Source: an uncultured Eubacterium sp. (GTDB taxonomy: Bacteria; Bacillota; Clostridia; Peptostreptococcales; Anaerovoracaceae). From it: a stretch of DNA of 64,000 nt. The notes under the pieces are model-generated. The model was given only the letters and a program-made list of their open reading frames with translations. It made no database searches and was not told the origin of the DNA. Below, in pieces: positions 24,671-33,623 of this stretch (positions are counted from its first letter, which is position 1; every line of letters starts with the position of its first letter). The stretch is taken from NCBI GenBank assembly GCA_937900695.1, contig CALCFD010000012.1, forward strand, positions 1 to 64,000. Reading direction: 5' to 3'. The position numbers and the translations under genes are program-made.

Positions 24671-25270
24671 ATGGAAAATGTAATTAAGCTAAAAAATATT
24701 TGCAAAAGTTATGATGACAAAGTTGTTCTTGAGAATTTTAATTGTGAGATTAGGAAAAACCAGGTAAACTTTATAATGGGTCCTTCGGGCCGCGGCAAAA
24801 GCACTCTTTTAAACATCCTTATGGGCATTGAAGAGGCGGATAGTGGCACAGTTACAGGAATGGCAGATCTTTTGGTGGCAGCTGTTTTTCAGGAGGACAG
24901 GCTTTGTGAAAATATGAGCGTTTCGTCTAATATTCGTATGGTTCATAACAATTTAAAAGGACAAGCTAAAAATGATTTTATCGATGAAGTTAAGGTTCTT
25001 TTGAAGAAAACTGGCCTGGGTGATATAGCAGCTAGCCTTGTGAAAACTTTATCCGGCGGCATGAAAAGAAGAGTTTCCATTTTAAGATGCATTTTAGCTG
25101 ACAGTGATATTTTATTTTTCGATGAGCCTTTAAAGGGACTTGATAAGGAATCTGAAGAGCAGTTTATGGAAGTGGTTTTGCCCTACTTAAAGGATAAAAT
25201 CATAGTATGGGTAACTCATGATGAGACTCAGGAAAAATATTTTGAAGATATACATATGATAAAGATGTAG
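24671..25270 (+). CDS. ABC transporter ATP-binding protein
   Basis: A 199-residue ATPase, shorter than the usual 240-260 for this family; the missing part is at the C terminus. Walker A is GPSGRGKST, an Arg replacing the more usual Cys or Ser. The signature is LSGGMKRR, Walker B is DILFFDEPLKGLD, and the switch His is in WVTHDE. The Q-loop falls in AAVFQEDRL. It begins one base after the permease stop. GAGAGGGCGCTATA serves as RBS. Confidence 0.9.
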   Translation: MENVIKLKNICKSYDDKVVLENFNCEIRKNQVNFIMGPSGRGKSTLLNILMGIEEADSGTVTGMADLLVAAVFQEDRLCENMSVSSNIRMVHNNLKGQAKNDFIDEVKVLLKKTGLGDIAASLVKTLSGGMKRRVSILRCILADSDILFFDEPLKGLDKESEEQFMEVVLPYLKDKIIVWVTHDETQEKYFEDIHMIKM

Positions 25271-25284
25271 TGAGGATGAGACTT

Positions 25285-25599
25285 ATGAAAAAGTGTAAAA
25301 TTACAGTTGCTAAGGTAACCTGCCACAAGGATCTAATGGAAAAGTATGAAAATCCTATGGATCATCCTTGCGATATGGTAGAAGGTCAAGTGTTTATTGC
25401 CAATGGCTGGAAAAAGCCTCAGGAGATTTGCGACAGCGCTTGGGAAACTATATCTCCTTTTGTAATGGCACTATCTTATGGTGCAGAGGATATCTATGAC
25501 GGCTGGATGAAAAACAAAAAATCTGTAATGCTTTCATGCAATGATGGGTTTAGACCAGTAAGTTTTTATATTGAGGCAATAGATGAAGATGCAGACTAA
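25285..25599 (+). CDS. TIGR04076 family protein
   Basis: A 104-residue protein of unknown function that matches the TIGR04076 family in length and layout: KCKITVAKVT at the N terminus, a central HPCDMVEGQVFIA, CDSAWETISPFVMALSYG and the C-terminal SCNDGFRPVSFYIEAI. Several conserved cysteines suggest metal or redox chemistry. The ATG at 25285 is preferred to the GTG at 25270 because GAGGATGAG stands just before it. It is the last gene of the ABC transporter operon. Confidence 0.75.
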   Translation: MKKCKITVAKVTCHKDLMEKYENPMDHPCDMVEGQVFIANGWKKPQEICDSAWETISPFVMALSYGAEDIYDGWMKNKKSVMLSCNDGFRPVSFYIEAIDEDAD

Positions 25600-25664
25600 T
25601 AGAGGATATTAAATGCTATTTTTTTAGTGATAGAACTTAGGGATTTAATGCTTTGTAAATTTGG

Positions 25665-25694
25665 CATAGTCGTTAGTTGCGGCTATGTTTTTTT
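25665..25694 (+). terminator. Terminator of the ABC transporter operon
   Basis: CATAGTCG (25665-25672) pairs with CGGCTATG (25680-25687) with one G-U pair, followed by seven T residues. Confidence 0.8.
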
Positions 25695-25826
25695 CTCTGA
25701 ATAACAGGCAAAGGGAAAGCGTAAAAAAATATTTTCAAAAATTACAGATAGGTTACAAATGTAGAAAAGCTTATTTTCATATGCTATAATTGTGCTATAT
25801 TTTTGAAAGTAATAAAGGAGATGTTG

Positions 25827-26497
25827 ATGATACTTCCAGATGAAATAAAAAAATTAGAACACGATGTTTTCTGTCACAATAAGAACTTGCCAAGAAAATA
25901 GGAGTTGCATTTTCCACTGTTAATCGATGGGAACAAGGCAAATCTAAACCAAACTTTGTTGCGATGAAAAATATAAAAGCATTTTGCGAAAAGAATAATA
26001 TCGCTTATACCGATATAGAAGATGTTTGGCTGAATGATAAAGTTGGAGGAAAAAGCATGATAACAAAATCTAATTTGAAGAATATGTTGACATCAATAGG
26101 GTTTAACACTACTTCTAATGATAAGTATGAAAAACAATACCCGCATTTAGATTGCACGATTACTGTAGATTTTAAAAATGAAAAAATAACTTATCCTGAA
26201 GATAAAGGGTTTAAAGTTAATGTGGCAACTACCACAAATTTTTCTGAACCAGAAAATTTCGTAGTATTAGAATGTATTAATAGACTTTTTGATAAAGGGT
26301 ATAGACCTGAGAATATTGAACTTGAACGTACTTGGACACTTGGCCATGAACAAAAAAGTGGCCGAGCAGATATTTGTGTATCTGATCAAAATGGGAAAAT
26401 GCTATTCATAGTTGAATGTAAGACATATGGTGCTGAGTACAATAAGGAAATGAAAAACATTCTTTCGGATGGTGGGCAGTTAATTTCTTATTGGTAA
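25827..26497 (+). pseudogene. Broken N-terminal part (HTH plus nuclease) of a fused restriction-modification gene
   Basis: An extended -10 promoter (TGCTATAAT, ending at 25790) and an RBS (AAAGGAG) lead to ATG codons at 25821 and 25827 and the frame LPDEIKKLE. The natural continuation, RTRCFLSQ-x-ELAKKIGVAFSTVNRWEQG (an HTH_3 domain), is one frame away, as if one A were lost near 25856. It is then cut by TAA at 25880, where Glu is expected. The same frame runs on through a PD-(D/E)XK nuclease-like domain (GRADICV, then FIVECKTYG) to a second TAA at 26495 in SYW-x-QERG, where CAA (Gln) is expected. An ORF starting at 25964 (177 codons) survives between the stops but lacks an RBS. Confidence 0.75.
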
Positions 26498-29290
26498 CAA
26501 GAACGTGGTTGTAGATGGTTAGTACTATATGCTTCAAATATTAATGACAATGATGATATTGAATATATAACCGACAGTATAAATTGTTCAGATGATGAGA
26601 ACATTTTAAATCTTGCTAAGAAGGATACTACTATTCTTCTTTATAAAAATGCCCACACGGTTTCAGAACTTTATGAGGCATGGAAAGAAACATATGAACA
26701 AAGATTTAGTGGTGACATTATTTTTAGAGATGATTCGGTCGCTTATGATATAGGTGTAAAGCCACTTAGAAAAAAAGATTTGAAAGACTTCTCTGAAAAT
26801 GACAAGATAGTAAACCGTTTTGAAGAGATTATGCGCCATAATAATGTTTCAGATAAGGAGAATGCATTCAATCGATTGATAGCTTTATTTATTTGTAAGT
26901 TGGTAGATGAAATACAAAAAACAGATAATGATATTGTTGAGTTTCAATATAAAGTTGGCACAGATACATACGAATCCTTACAAGATAGATTGCAAAAGCT
27001 TCATAAGGAAGGTATGGAAAAATTTATGCGAGAAGAGATTTTTTATGTGTCTGATGATTATGCAGAAAATCTTGTAAAACAGTACACAAAGCAAAAAAGA
27101 GTAAAAATGATTGAAGAATTGAGAAACACACTTCGTATACTCAAATTTTATACAAATAATGACTTTGCTTTTAAAGATGTTCATAATGAAGAACTGTTTT
27201 ATCAAAATGGTAAAATATTAGTTGAGATGGTACAGCTCTTTCAGGGTTATAGAATAATTGGTTCTGCAGATGTGCAGATGCTTGGTGATTTATTTGAACA
27301 ATTACTGAATAAAGGGTTTAAGCAGAATGAGGGTCAATTTTTCACACCTACTCCTATCACACGTTTTATATGGGACAGTCTTCCTTTACGACAAATAATG
27401 ACGAAAGCTGATGGTATTGAATATCCTAAGGTTATCGATTATGCTTGTGGAGCAGGACATTTCTTAACTGAAGGATTTGAGGCGATAGAAGTTTGTGCTA
27501 ATGCAATAAATGATAGTACACATCTTTCTAACCAATGGGTAGAGAAAAAAATATTTGGAATTGAAAAAGATTATAGATTAGCAAGAGTTTCTAAAATTTC
27601 CCTATTTATGCACGGTGCAGGAGATGGAAATATAATTTTTGGTGATGGGCTTGAAAATTATCCAGATAAGGAAATAACGCCTAAATCATTTGATATTCTT
27701 GTAGCTAATCCGCCTTACTCGGTAAAGGCGTTCAAGCCACACTTGAAATTGACGAATAATCAGTTAGATATTTTGGATAAAATCTCAAATGACGGTTCTG
27801 AAATTGAAACATTGTTCGTGGAAAGAATTTCACAATTATTAAAGCCGAATGGTGTTGCTGCAGTAATTCTGCCAAGTAGTGTTTTAAACAAAGAGAACGA
27901 AAGTTTTATTACCGCACGAGAATCCCTTTTGAAAAATTTTAACATTATAGCTATTGCAACCTTAGGAAGTAAAACATTCGGTGCTACTGGGACAAATACG
28001 GTTATTCTTTTCTTACAAAAATTTAATGAACCGCCAAAACGCACAGATATGGTTATTGATAGCGTTGAAGCTATACTCTCTAAAGCGGATATAGATGGTT
28101 GGGAAGATGAATCGATTTTAAGAGGATATCTAAAGAAAATAGGTGTTAAAAAGGACATTTACAACAAATTTTTATCCAAAAGTGAAGACTTTGAATTTTG
28201 GATAAATGATAATTATTTCGGCCAGCACTATAATGAATTTGTAAACTCAACAGAATACAACAAGAAAAGTAAGCAGAAAACTTTCCAAAAACTATCTGAT
28301 TCAGAACAGAAAGAATGGTTCACTCAGAGATTTTACGAATATGCTTTTTCGGTCGAGCAAGAAAAATTATTCTATTATTCACTAGTTTACAACCAAGATA
28401 CATTGATAATTTCTGCTCCGGATGGAAATAAAGAACAGGAGAAGTTTCTTGGATATAAATGGAGTAATAGAAAGGGACAAGAAGGAATTCAGATAATAAA
28501 GGCTGGTGGATGCTTATATAATGTATCTGACCGTAGGGACAAAAATTCCATTGCGGGCCTAATTAGAAATGCTTTCACTGATGAGGATGAGTTTGACGTT
28601 GAAGAATTGAATGCTTATTATTATCGTTTAAGATTACAAGATATGCTTGATTTTTCCGGAACTGCGTTTAATAAGTCTATCAAAACCACTCCAACAAGAG
28701 TATTAAAAGATATTCCAGGGCTTACAAATTACAGATTATCCGATAAAAACATCTTTGAATTAAGTATAGGAAATCGTGTTCTTTCAGATGAGGTAGTTGA
28801 GAATGGCAGTATTCCTATATATAGTGCAAATGTATTTGAGGAGTTCGGAAAAATTGATAAGCAGAATATCACTGATTTTTCTGTGCCTTCTATTCTATGG
28901 GGAATCGATGGAGATTGGATGGTAAATATTATGCCTGCTAATAAGCCATTTTATCCGACTGATCACTGTGGTGTTTTACGCATAAAAACAGATAATATCT
29001 TGCCTAAGTACATGGCGTTAGCACTTCAGGTAGAAGGTGAATTTGAAAGATTTTCACGTAGCAACAGAGCATCTACACAGAGAATTTCTAATTTAGTTAT
29101 TCAAATTCCTTCTGTGGCAGATCAAAAGAAAATAGTAGATGAAATTGAAACCATTGATAAGAAAATTGCTGATGAACAAGCAATAATTAGCGAGCAATCT
29201 GAGAAGGTTAAATCCAAATTTGATGCTAAGAAACGAATTGCTACTCTAATAGCTGAAAGGAATTCATTGATAGACAAGTATTTAAGATAA
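26498..29290 (+). pseudogene. N6-adenine DNA methyltransferase with target-recognition domain, continuation of the broken gene
   Basis: The frame continues directly from the TAA at 26495 without another lesion. The longest ORF with a possible start (TTG 26780) has 836 codons and no RBS. It holds an HsdM-like helical region, the target-site motif GQFFTPTPITRFIWD, AdoMet motif I (DYACGAGHFLTEGFEA), catalytic motif IV (ILVANPPYS), and, from about codon 640, a type I S-like target-recognition half ending in a coiled coil (DQKKIVDEIETIDKKIADE). The layout is that of type IIG or BcgI-like fused enzymes. The methyltransferase module is intact and could be active if translated. Confidence 0.75.
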
Positions 29291-29302
29291 AATCCAAATT
29301 TG
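29210..29302 (+). repeat. 13-bp direct repeat flanking the end of the methyltransferase frame
   Basis: AAATCCAAATTTG occurs at 29210-29222 and again at 29290-29302, 80 bases apart. It encodes KSKF in two different frames. Removing one 80-base unit would join the upstream coiled coil (SEKVKSKF) in frame to the downstream VEMFGNKKYK, the normal junction in type I S proteins. Confidence 0.6.
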
Positions 29303-29307
29303 TCGAA

Positions 29308-29841
29308 ATGTTTGGCAACAAAAAATATAAAACACATCCTATAAATGAAGTGTTCGATTTGCAAATTGGAAAGACTCCTTCTAGAACAGAACCTAAATAT
29401 TGGTGTACAAATGACCATAAATGGGTATCTGTTGCAGATATGAGTGGATATGATAGATTTACGTCAAGCACATCAGAATATATAAGCGATGAAGCTGTAA
29501 TTGACACGGGGATAAAAATAGTACCTAAAGGAACCGTAATAATGAGTTTTAAACTTACTATTGGCAGAACGACAATTACAAATGAAGATATTTATACAAA
29601 TGAAGCTATTGTCGCATTTTTACCAAAAGAAACAGAGTATATCAATAATGATTATTTCCGTTTGTATTTATCAACTTATGATTGGTCTGATGGGCAAATA
29701 AACGCTGTCAAAGGTATGACATTGAATTCTACGTCTATTGGTGAAGCTGCTTTAGATATCCCACCTAAACCTCTACAAGATACATTCGCAGACTTTGTTG
29801 AATCCTGCGACAAATTGAAATTTGAAGAAAAAACTTATTAA
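29308..29841 (+). pseudogene. Second target-recognition half of an HsdS-like specificity protein, truncated
   Basis: A 177-codon frame starting MFGNKKYKTHPINEVFDLQIGKTPS and including KWVSVADMS, GTVIMSFKLTIGRT and a final FADFVESCDKL coiled-coil start. These are the hallmarks of an HsdS target-recognition domain. The usual C-terminal helix is cut off after KFEEKTY. The upstream in-frame codons read KIKSKFVE, the normal lead-in, and there is no RBS, so this is probably the detached 3' part of the preceding gene. Confidence 0.65.
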
Positions 29842-29895
29842 AAAATTTTTCATATATAAAAATAGAGCATAAATCGTTTATTTAGGTGGCAAGTA

Positions 29896-30213
29896 ATGAA
29901 CGGAATAAAAATAAATGAATTGCATGAAGTAATTTCTCATTGCCACGAGGTTGAATTTGAGCATAGTGGAACCACTTATGTGTTGCAGCCAGAGGTTAAT
30001 AAGAACAAGATTTACTTTGCAATTTGGGATTGTACACCAGATACAGTAAAATGCATCGCCAAACATGAAATAGAGTGTGCAGGTGATATATCGTAGGCCG
30101 TTATTGATGCAGCTCTTTCAAAAAAAAGTTTTAATGGTAAAATATTCATGGAAATTGAAAAATCAATTACTGTAACAGTTATTTATAAAAAAGACCACAC
30201 CGGAGTAAGTTAA
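29896..30213 (+). pseudogene. Small gene of the restriction island interrupted by an in-frame TAG
   Basis: AGGTGG (29882-29887) precedes ATG 29896. The frame encodes MNGIKINELHEVISHCHEVE and onward to TAG at 30094. The same frame then continues for 38 codons (AVIDAALSKKSFNGKIFMEIE and so on) to TAA at 30211. CAG to TAG, removing a Gln, is the simplest cause. The unbroken product would have about 105 residues. I do not recognise its family. If only the 66-residue part is made, it lacks the lysine-rich C-terminal half. Confidence 0.55.
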
Positions 30214-30231
30214 TACTCTAGTGTGGTTTTT
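30194..30231 (+). terminator. Terminator at the end of the island
   Basis: ACCACACCGGAGTA (30194-30207) pairs with TACTCTAGTGTGGT (30214-30227), with a two-base internal mismatch, followed by T residues. Confidence 0.8.
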
Positions 30232-30236
30232 TATTA

Positions 30237-30311
30237 TGGAGGCGACACCCAGATTTGAACTGGGGAATAAAAGTTTTGCAGACTTCTGCCTTACCACTTG
30301 GCTATGTCGCC
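30237..30311 (-). tRNA. tRNA-Cys (anticodon GCA)
   Basis: On the minus strand the acceptor GGCGACA pairs with TGTCGCC. The anticodon loop is CTGCAAA with anticodon GCA. The T arm has GTTCAAATC, the discriminator is U as expected for Cys, and CCA is encoded. Confidence 0.95.
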
Positions 30312-30315
30312 ATAT

Positions 30316-30390
30316 TGGCTAGGGTAGCAGGATTCGAACCTGCGCATGACGGAATCAGAATCCGTTGCCTTACCGCTTGGCGATACCCCA
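30316..30390 (-). tRNA. tRNA-Gln (anticodon CTG)
   Basis: On the minus strand the acceptor TGGGGTA pairs with TACCCTA. The anticodon stem ACGGA/TCCGT encloses TTCTGAT with anticodon CTG, which reads CAG. The discriminator is G and CCA is encoded. It lies four bases upstream of tRNA-Cys in the same transcript. Confidence 0.93.
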
Positions 30391-30543
30391 ACAATATGTT
30401 TAATATCTAATTGATTTAGCTTTACTAATGTAACATATATTTAGAAAACTTTCAATAGTTTTTTTATAATAGAATATAAAAATGAAATGAGAAGTTCATT
30501 TTTATTACCTTCAAAGTAGTATAACGGGATAAAATAAAAACAT

Positions 30544-30657
30544 ATGGCGAAAATTGAAGAAGTGAAATTTTAGTAGATGATTTATACTTAACTAAGTGTG
30601 GTGAAGTAGTAGTTAAAATAAAAGAAAAGGAGGCTTTAGTAGATAGAAATAATCTTT
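30544..30657 (+). pseudogene. Possible remnant of a small gene
   Basis: In the long gap between tRNA-Gln and the valS T-box, an ATG (30544) opens MAKIEEVKF and stops. In another frame the sequence continues as VDDLYLTKCGEVVVKIKEK and ends about 33 codons later. A single-base frameshift would join them into a peptide of roughly 37 residues. No RBS is visible. The rest of 30391-30660 shows nothing I can interpret. Confidence 0.2.
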
Positions 30658-30663
30658 AATCTA

Positions 30664-30692
30664 TTGACCTAATCTAATAAAAAAGATATAAT
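30664..30692 (+). promoter_or_regulatory. Promoter of the valS T-box transcript
   Basis: TTGACC (30664-30669) and TATAAT (30687-30692) are exactly 17 bases apart. Confidence 0.75.
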
Positions 30693-30714
30693 TAGTTATT
30701 ACAATTTTATAAAG

Positions 30715-30936
30715 CGATGAAAAAGAGGAGTAGGAAAATAGCCCCTACAGAGACAGAAATTCGTGGCTGAGAGATTTCTGGGATAAGCGTTTTTTGAAGG
30801 TTGCTTTGGAGCTTATTATTGCTAAAGTGCTGAAATTACAAGATTAGAGTCAAATGCAAATAGACGATAAGTGGTTTCGGAATAAAGGTGGTACCGCGGA
30901 AATATATCCGTCCTTTAAGTAGGGCGGATTTTTTTA
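30715..30936 (+). promoter_or_regulatory. T-box leader of valS
   Basis: The conserved T-box sequence AAGGTGGTACCGCG is at 30885-30898. Its TGGT bulge can pair with the ACCA end of uncharged tRNA-Val. A terminator stem follows (30906-30914 with 30921-30929, then T residues). A long stem I region precedes it, with an AGTA-type internal loop motif and GTT at 30800-30802 in AAGGTTGC as the likely Val specifier. Uncharged tRNA-Val should stabilise the antiterminator and raise valS expression. Confidence 0.92.
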
Positions 30937-30959
30937 TTAGATATTTTTAGGAGGTAAAG

Positions 30960-33623
30960 ATGGAAAAGAATTTAGCTAAAACTTATAACCCCCATGAATT
31001 TGAAGATCGTATATACAATCAGTGGGAAACAAAAGGAGCATTTCGTGCTGAAATAGATAAGGATAAAAAACCATTTACAATTGTAATGCCGCCACCAAAT
31101 ATTACAGGGCAGTTACATATGGGCCATGCACTTGACCAAACATTACAGGATGTGCTTATTAGATATAAGAGAATGCAAGGATACAGCGCTCTTTGGGTTC
31201 CAGGCTCAGACCATGCTTCTATTGCAACTGAAGTAAAAGTAGTTGAAAGGTTGAGAAAAGAAGAAGGTCTAGAAAAGGAAGATTTAGGAAGAGAAGAATT
31301 TTTAAAGAGAGTTTGGGATTGGAAAGAAGAATTTGGTGGTAAAATCACTCAGCAGTGCAGAAAACTTGGAGATTCTTGTGACTGGGAAAGAGAAAGATTT
31401 ACTATGGATGAAGGCTGCAATAAGGCTGTAAATGAATTTTTTGTAAGATTATATGAAAAAGGTCTAATCTACAAAGGCAACAGACTTATTAACTGGTGTC
31501 CAGTTTGCGGAACATCACTATCAGATGCAGAAGTTGAGCACGAAGATAAAAATGGCAAGTATTGGTATTTTAGATATCCAGCAGTAGATGGAGGAGAAGG
31601 TATTGTAGTTGCAACATCAAGACCTGAAACAATGTTTGCAGATGTTGCTATTGCAGTAAATCCTACAGATGAAAGATATAAAGATATGATTGGTAAAAAG
31701 GTTATGGTACCTTTAATCAATAAAGAAATTCCTGTAATTGCAGACGAGCATCCAGATCCAGAAAAGGGAACAGGTGCAGTTAAAATTACACCAGCAGCAG
31801 ACCCTAACGATTTTGAAGTAGGTCAGAGACATAATCTAGATATGCCAGCTTGCATGGATTTTGAAGCGAAGATGAACAGCCTTGCAGGTAAATATGAAGG
31901 TATGGACAGATACGAATGTCGTAAGGCTTGGGTAAAAGATCTTGACGAGGCAGGATACCTAGTTAAGACAGAAGATATCGTCATTCCTGTGGGAACTTGT
32001 TACAGATGTCACAACGCAGTAGAACCAATGCTTTCAGACCAGTGGTTTGTAGCTATGGAAGAACTTGCAAAACCAGCTATTGAAGCTGCTAAAGAAGGCA
32101 AGGTAAACCACGTACCTGAAAGATTTGAAAAAATCTACTTACACTGGCTAGAAAATATCAAGGACTGGTGCATTTCAAGACAGCTATGGTGGGGACACAG
32201 AATTCCAGCGTATTATTGTCAGGATTGTGGCGAGTTAATGGTAGCTCGAGAAGCTGTAACTAAGTGCTCTAAATGTGGTAGTACAAATATTAAGCAAGAA
32301 GAAGATGTACTCGACACATGGTTCTCATCAGCATTATGGCCATTTTCAGTTTTAGGTTGGCCAGAAAAGACTCCAGAGTTAGATTATTTTTATCCTACAG
32401 ATGTGTTAGTAACAGGTTATGATATTATTTTCTTCTGGGTTGTGAGAATGGTATTTTCTGCGTTAGCAATGACTGATGAATCTCCATTTAAACATGTATA
32501 TGTTCATGGCTTAGTAAGAGATGAGCAAGGTCGCAAGATGAGTAAATCTCTTGGTAATGGTATTGACCCACTAGAAGTTATTGAGCAAATGGGAGCTGAT
32601 GCATTAAGATTTATGCTTATTTCCGGCATTACACCTGGAAACGATACAAGATACATTCCTAAGAAGTTAGAAGCTGCAAGAAACTTTGCTAATAAGCTAT
32701 GGAATGCTTCAAGATTTGTAATTATGAACCTTCAGGACGAGAATGGCGACTTCTTGCCTATGGAATCAGATGCTAATTTATGGCAGGATGAAGACAAGTG
32801 GATGATTGCTAGAGTAAACGATGCTGCAAAATATGTTGAAGAAGTTATGGATAAGTTTGATTTATCATTAGCAGCTCAGAGAGTTTACGATTGCATCTGG
32901 AATGAATACTGCGACTGGTACATTGAAATCGTTAAGGGCAGACTATATGGCGATGATGAAGAAGACAAGAAGACTGCAAGATATGTACTTGTAAGAACTT
33001 TAACAGATCTTCTAAAATTATTACATCCATTTATGCCATTTATCACTGAAGAAATTTACAGCTATTTACCTAAGGAAAAAGAAGGCTTCATTATGGTTGA
33101 AAGATTCCCTGAATTTGATGAAAATCTTACTTTTGAAGAGGAAGTTAGTGAGCTTGAAACTGCAATGGAAGCTATTAAGGCTATTAGAAATATTAGAGCC
33201 GAAGCAGAAGCAGCACCAAGCAAGGTACTTACAGCAGTTATAGTTGCTTCAGGAGATGAGCTAGAAAAGATTAAACTAGGTGAAAGATATATTAAGAAGA
33301 TGGCTAATATCTCAGAAATTTTATTTACTGAAGATAAGAGCAAAGTACCTGCAGAAGTTATGTCAGCAGTAATTAATGGAGCTGAAATTAATATACCATT
33401 AGATGAACTAGTTGATTTTGCTGTTGAATTTGAAAGACTTTCAAAGGAAAAGAAAAAACTAGAAGGCGAAGTTAAGCGTGGCGAAAAGATGCTTTCAAAC
33501 ACTGGTTTTGTAAATAAAGCGCCGGAAGCTAAGATCAATGAAGAAAAAGAAAAGCTTGCAAATTACAAAGATATGTTAGCTAAAGTAATTGATAGATTAG
33601 CTATGGTGGAGAAAAAAATATGA
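30960..33623 (+). CDS. valS: Valyl-tRNA synthetase
   Basis: A class I aminoacyl-tRNA synthetase of 887 residues, normal length. The HIGH signature appears as PNITGQLHMGHALD and the KMSKS motif as GRKMSKSLGNG. The CP1 editing domain contains VVATSRPETMFADVA. The anticodon-binding domain and a C-terminal coiled-coil tRNA arm (FERLSKEKKKLEGEVKRGEKM) complete the ValRS architecture. AGGAGGTAAAG precedes the ATG. folC overlaps its stop by four bases (ATGA), so the two genes are coupled, an order common in Firmicutes. Confidence 0.98.
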   Translation: MEKNLAKTYNPHEFEDRIYNQWETKGAFRAEIDKDKKPFTIVMPPPNITGQLHMGHALDQTLQDVLIRYKRMQGYSALWVPGSDHASIATEVKVVERLRKEEGLEKEDLGREEFLKRVWDWKEEFGGKITQQCRKLGDSCDWERERFTMDEGCNKAVNEFFVRLYEKGLIYKGNRLINWCPVCGTSLSDAEVEHEDKNGKYWYFRYPAVDGGEGIVVATSRPETMFADVAIAVNPTDERYKDMIGKKVMVPLINKEIPVIADEHPDPEKGTGAVKITPAADPNDFEVGQRHNLDMPACMDFEAKMNSLAGKYEGMDRYECRKAWVKDLDEAGYLVKTEDIVIPVGTCYRCHNAVEPMLSDQWFVAMEELAKPAIEAAKEGKVNHVPERFEKIYLHWLENIKDWCISRQLWWGHRIPAYYCQDCGELMVAREAVTKCSKCGSTNIKQEEDVLDTWFSSALWPFSVLGWPEKTPELDYFYPTDVLVTGYDIIFFWVVRMVFSALAMTDESPFKHVYVHGLVRDEQGRKMSKSLGNGIDPLEVIEQMGADALRFMLISGITPGNDTRYIPKKLEAARNFANKLWNASRFVIMNLQDENGDFLPMESDANLWQDEDKWMIARVNDAAKYVEEVMDKFDLSLAAQRVYDCIWNEYCDWYIEIVKGRLYGDDEEDKKTARYVLVRTLTDLLKLLHPFMPFITEEIYSYLPKEKEGFIMVERFPEFDENLTFEEEVSELETAMEAIKAIRNIRAEAEAAPSKVLTAVIVASGDELEKIKLGERYIKKMANISEILFTEDKSKVPAEVMSAVINGAEINIPLDELVDFAVEFERLSKEKKKLEGEVKRGEKMLSNTGFVNKAPEAKINEEKEKLANYKDMLAKVIDRLAMVEKKI

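Noticed and set aside
29210..29302. CRISPR repeat or phage attachment site
   Set aside because: There are only two copies of a 13-bp repeat, both inside coding sequence encoding KSKF; no array, integrase or tRNA identity is present.
25870..30096. Stop codons in the restriction island as recoding (TAA or TAG read as Gln or Glu)
   Set aside because: TAA and TAG serve as normal stops in all other genes of the window, a frameshift is also present, and no recoding signal is visible. Gene decay explains all lesions.
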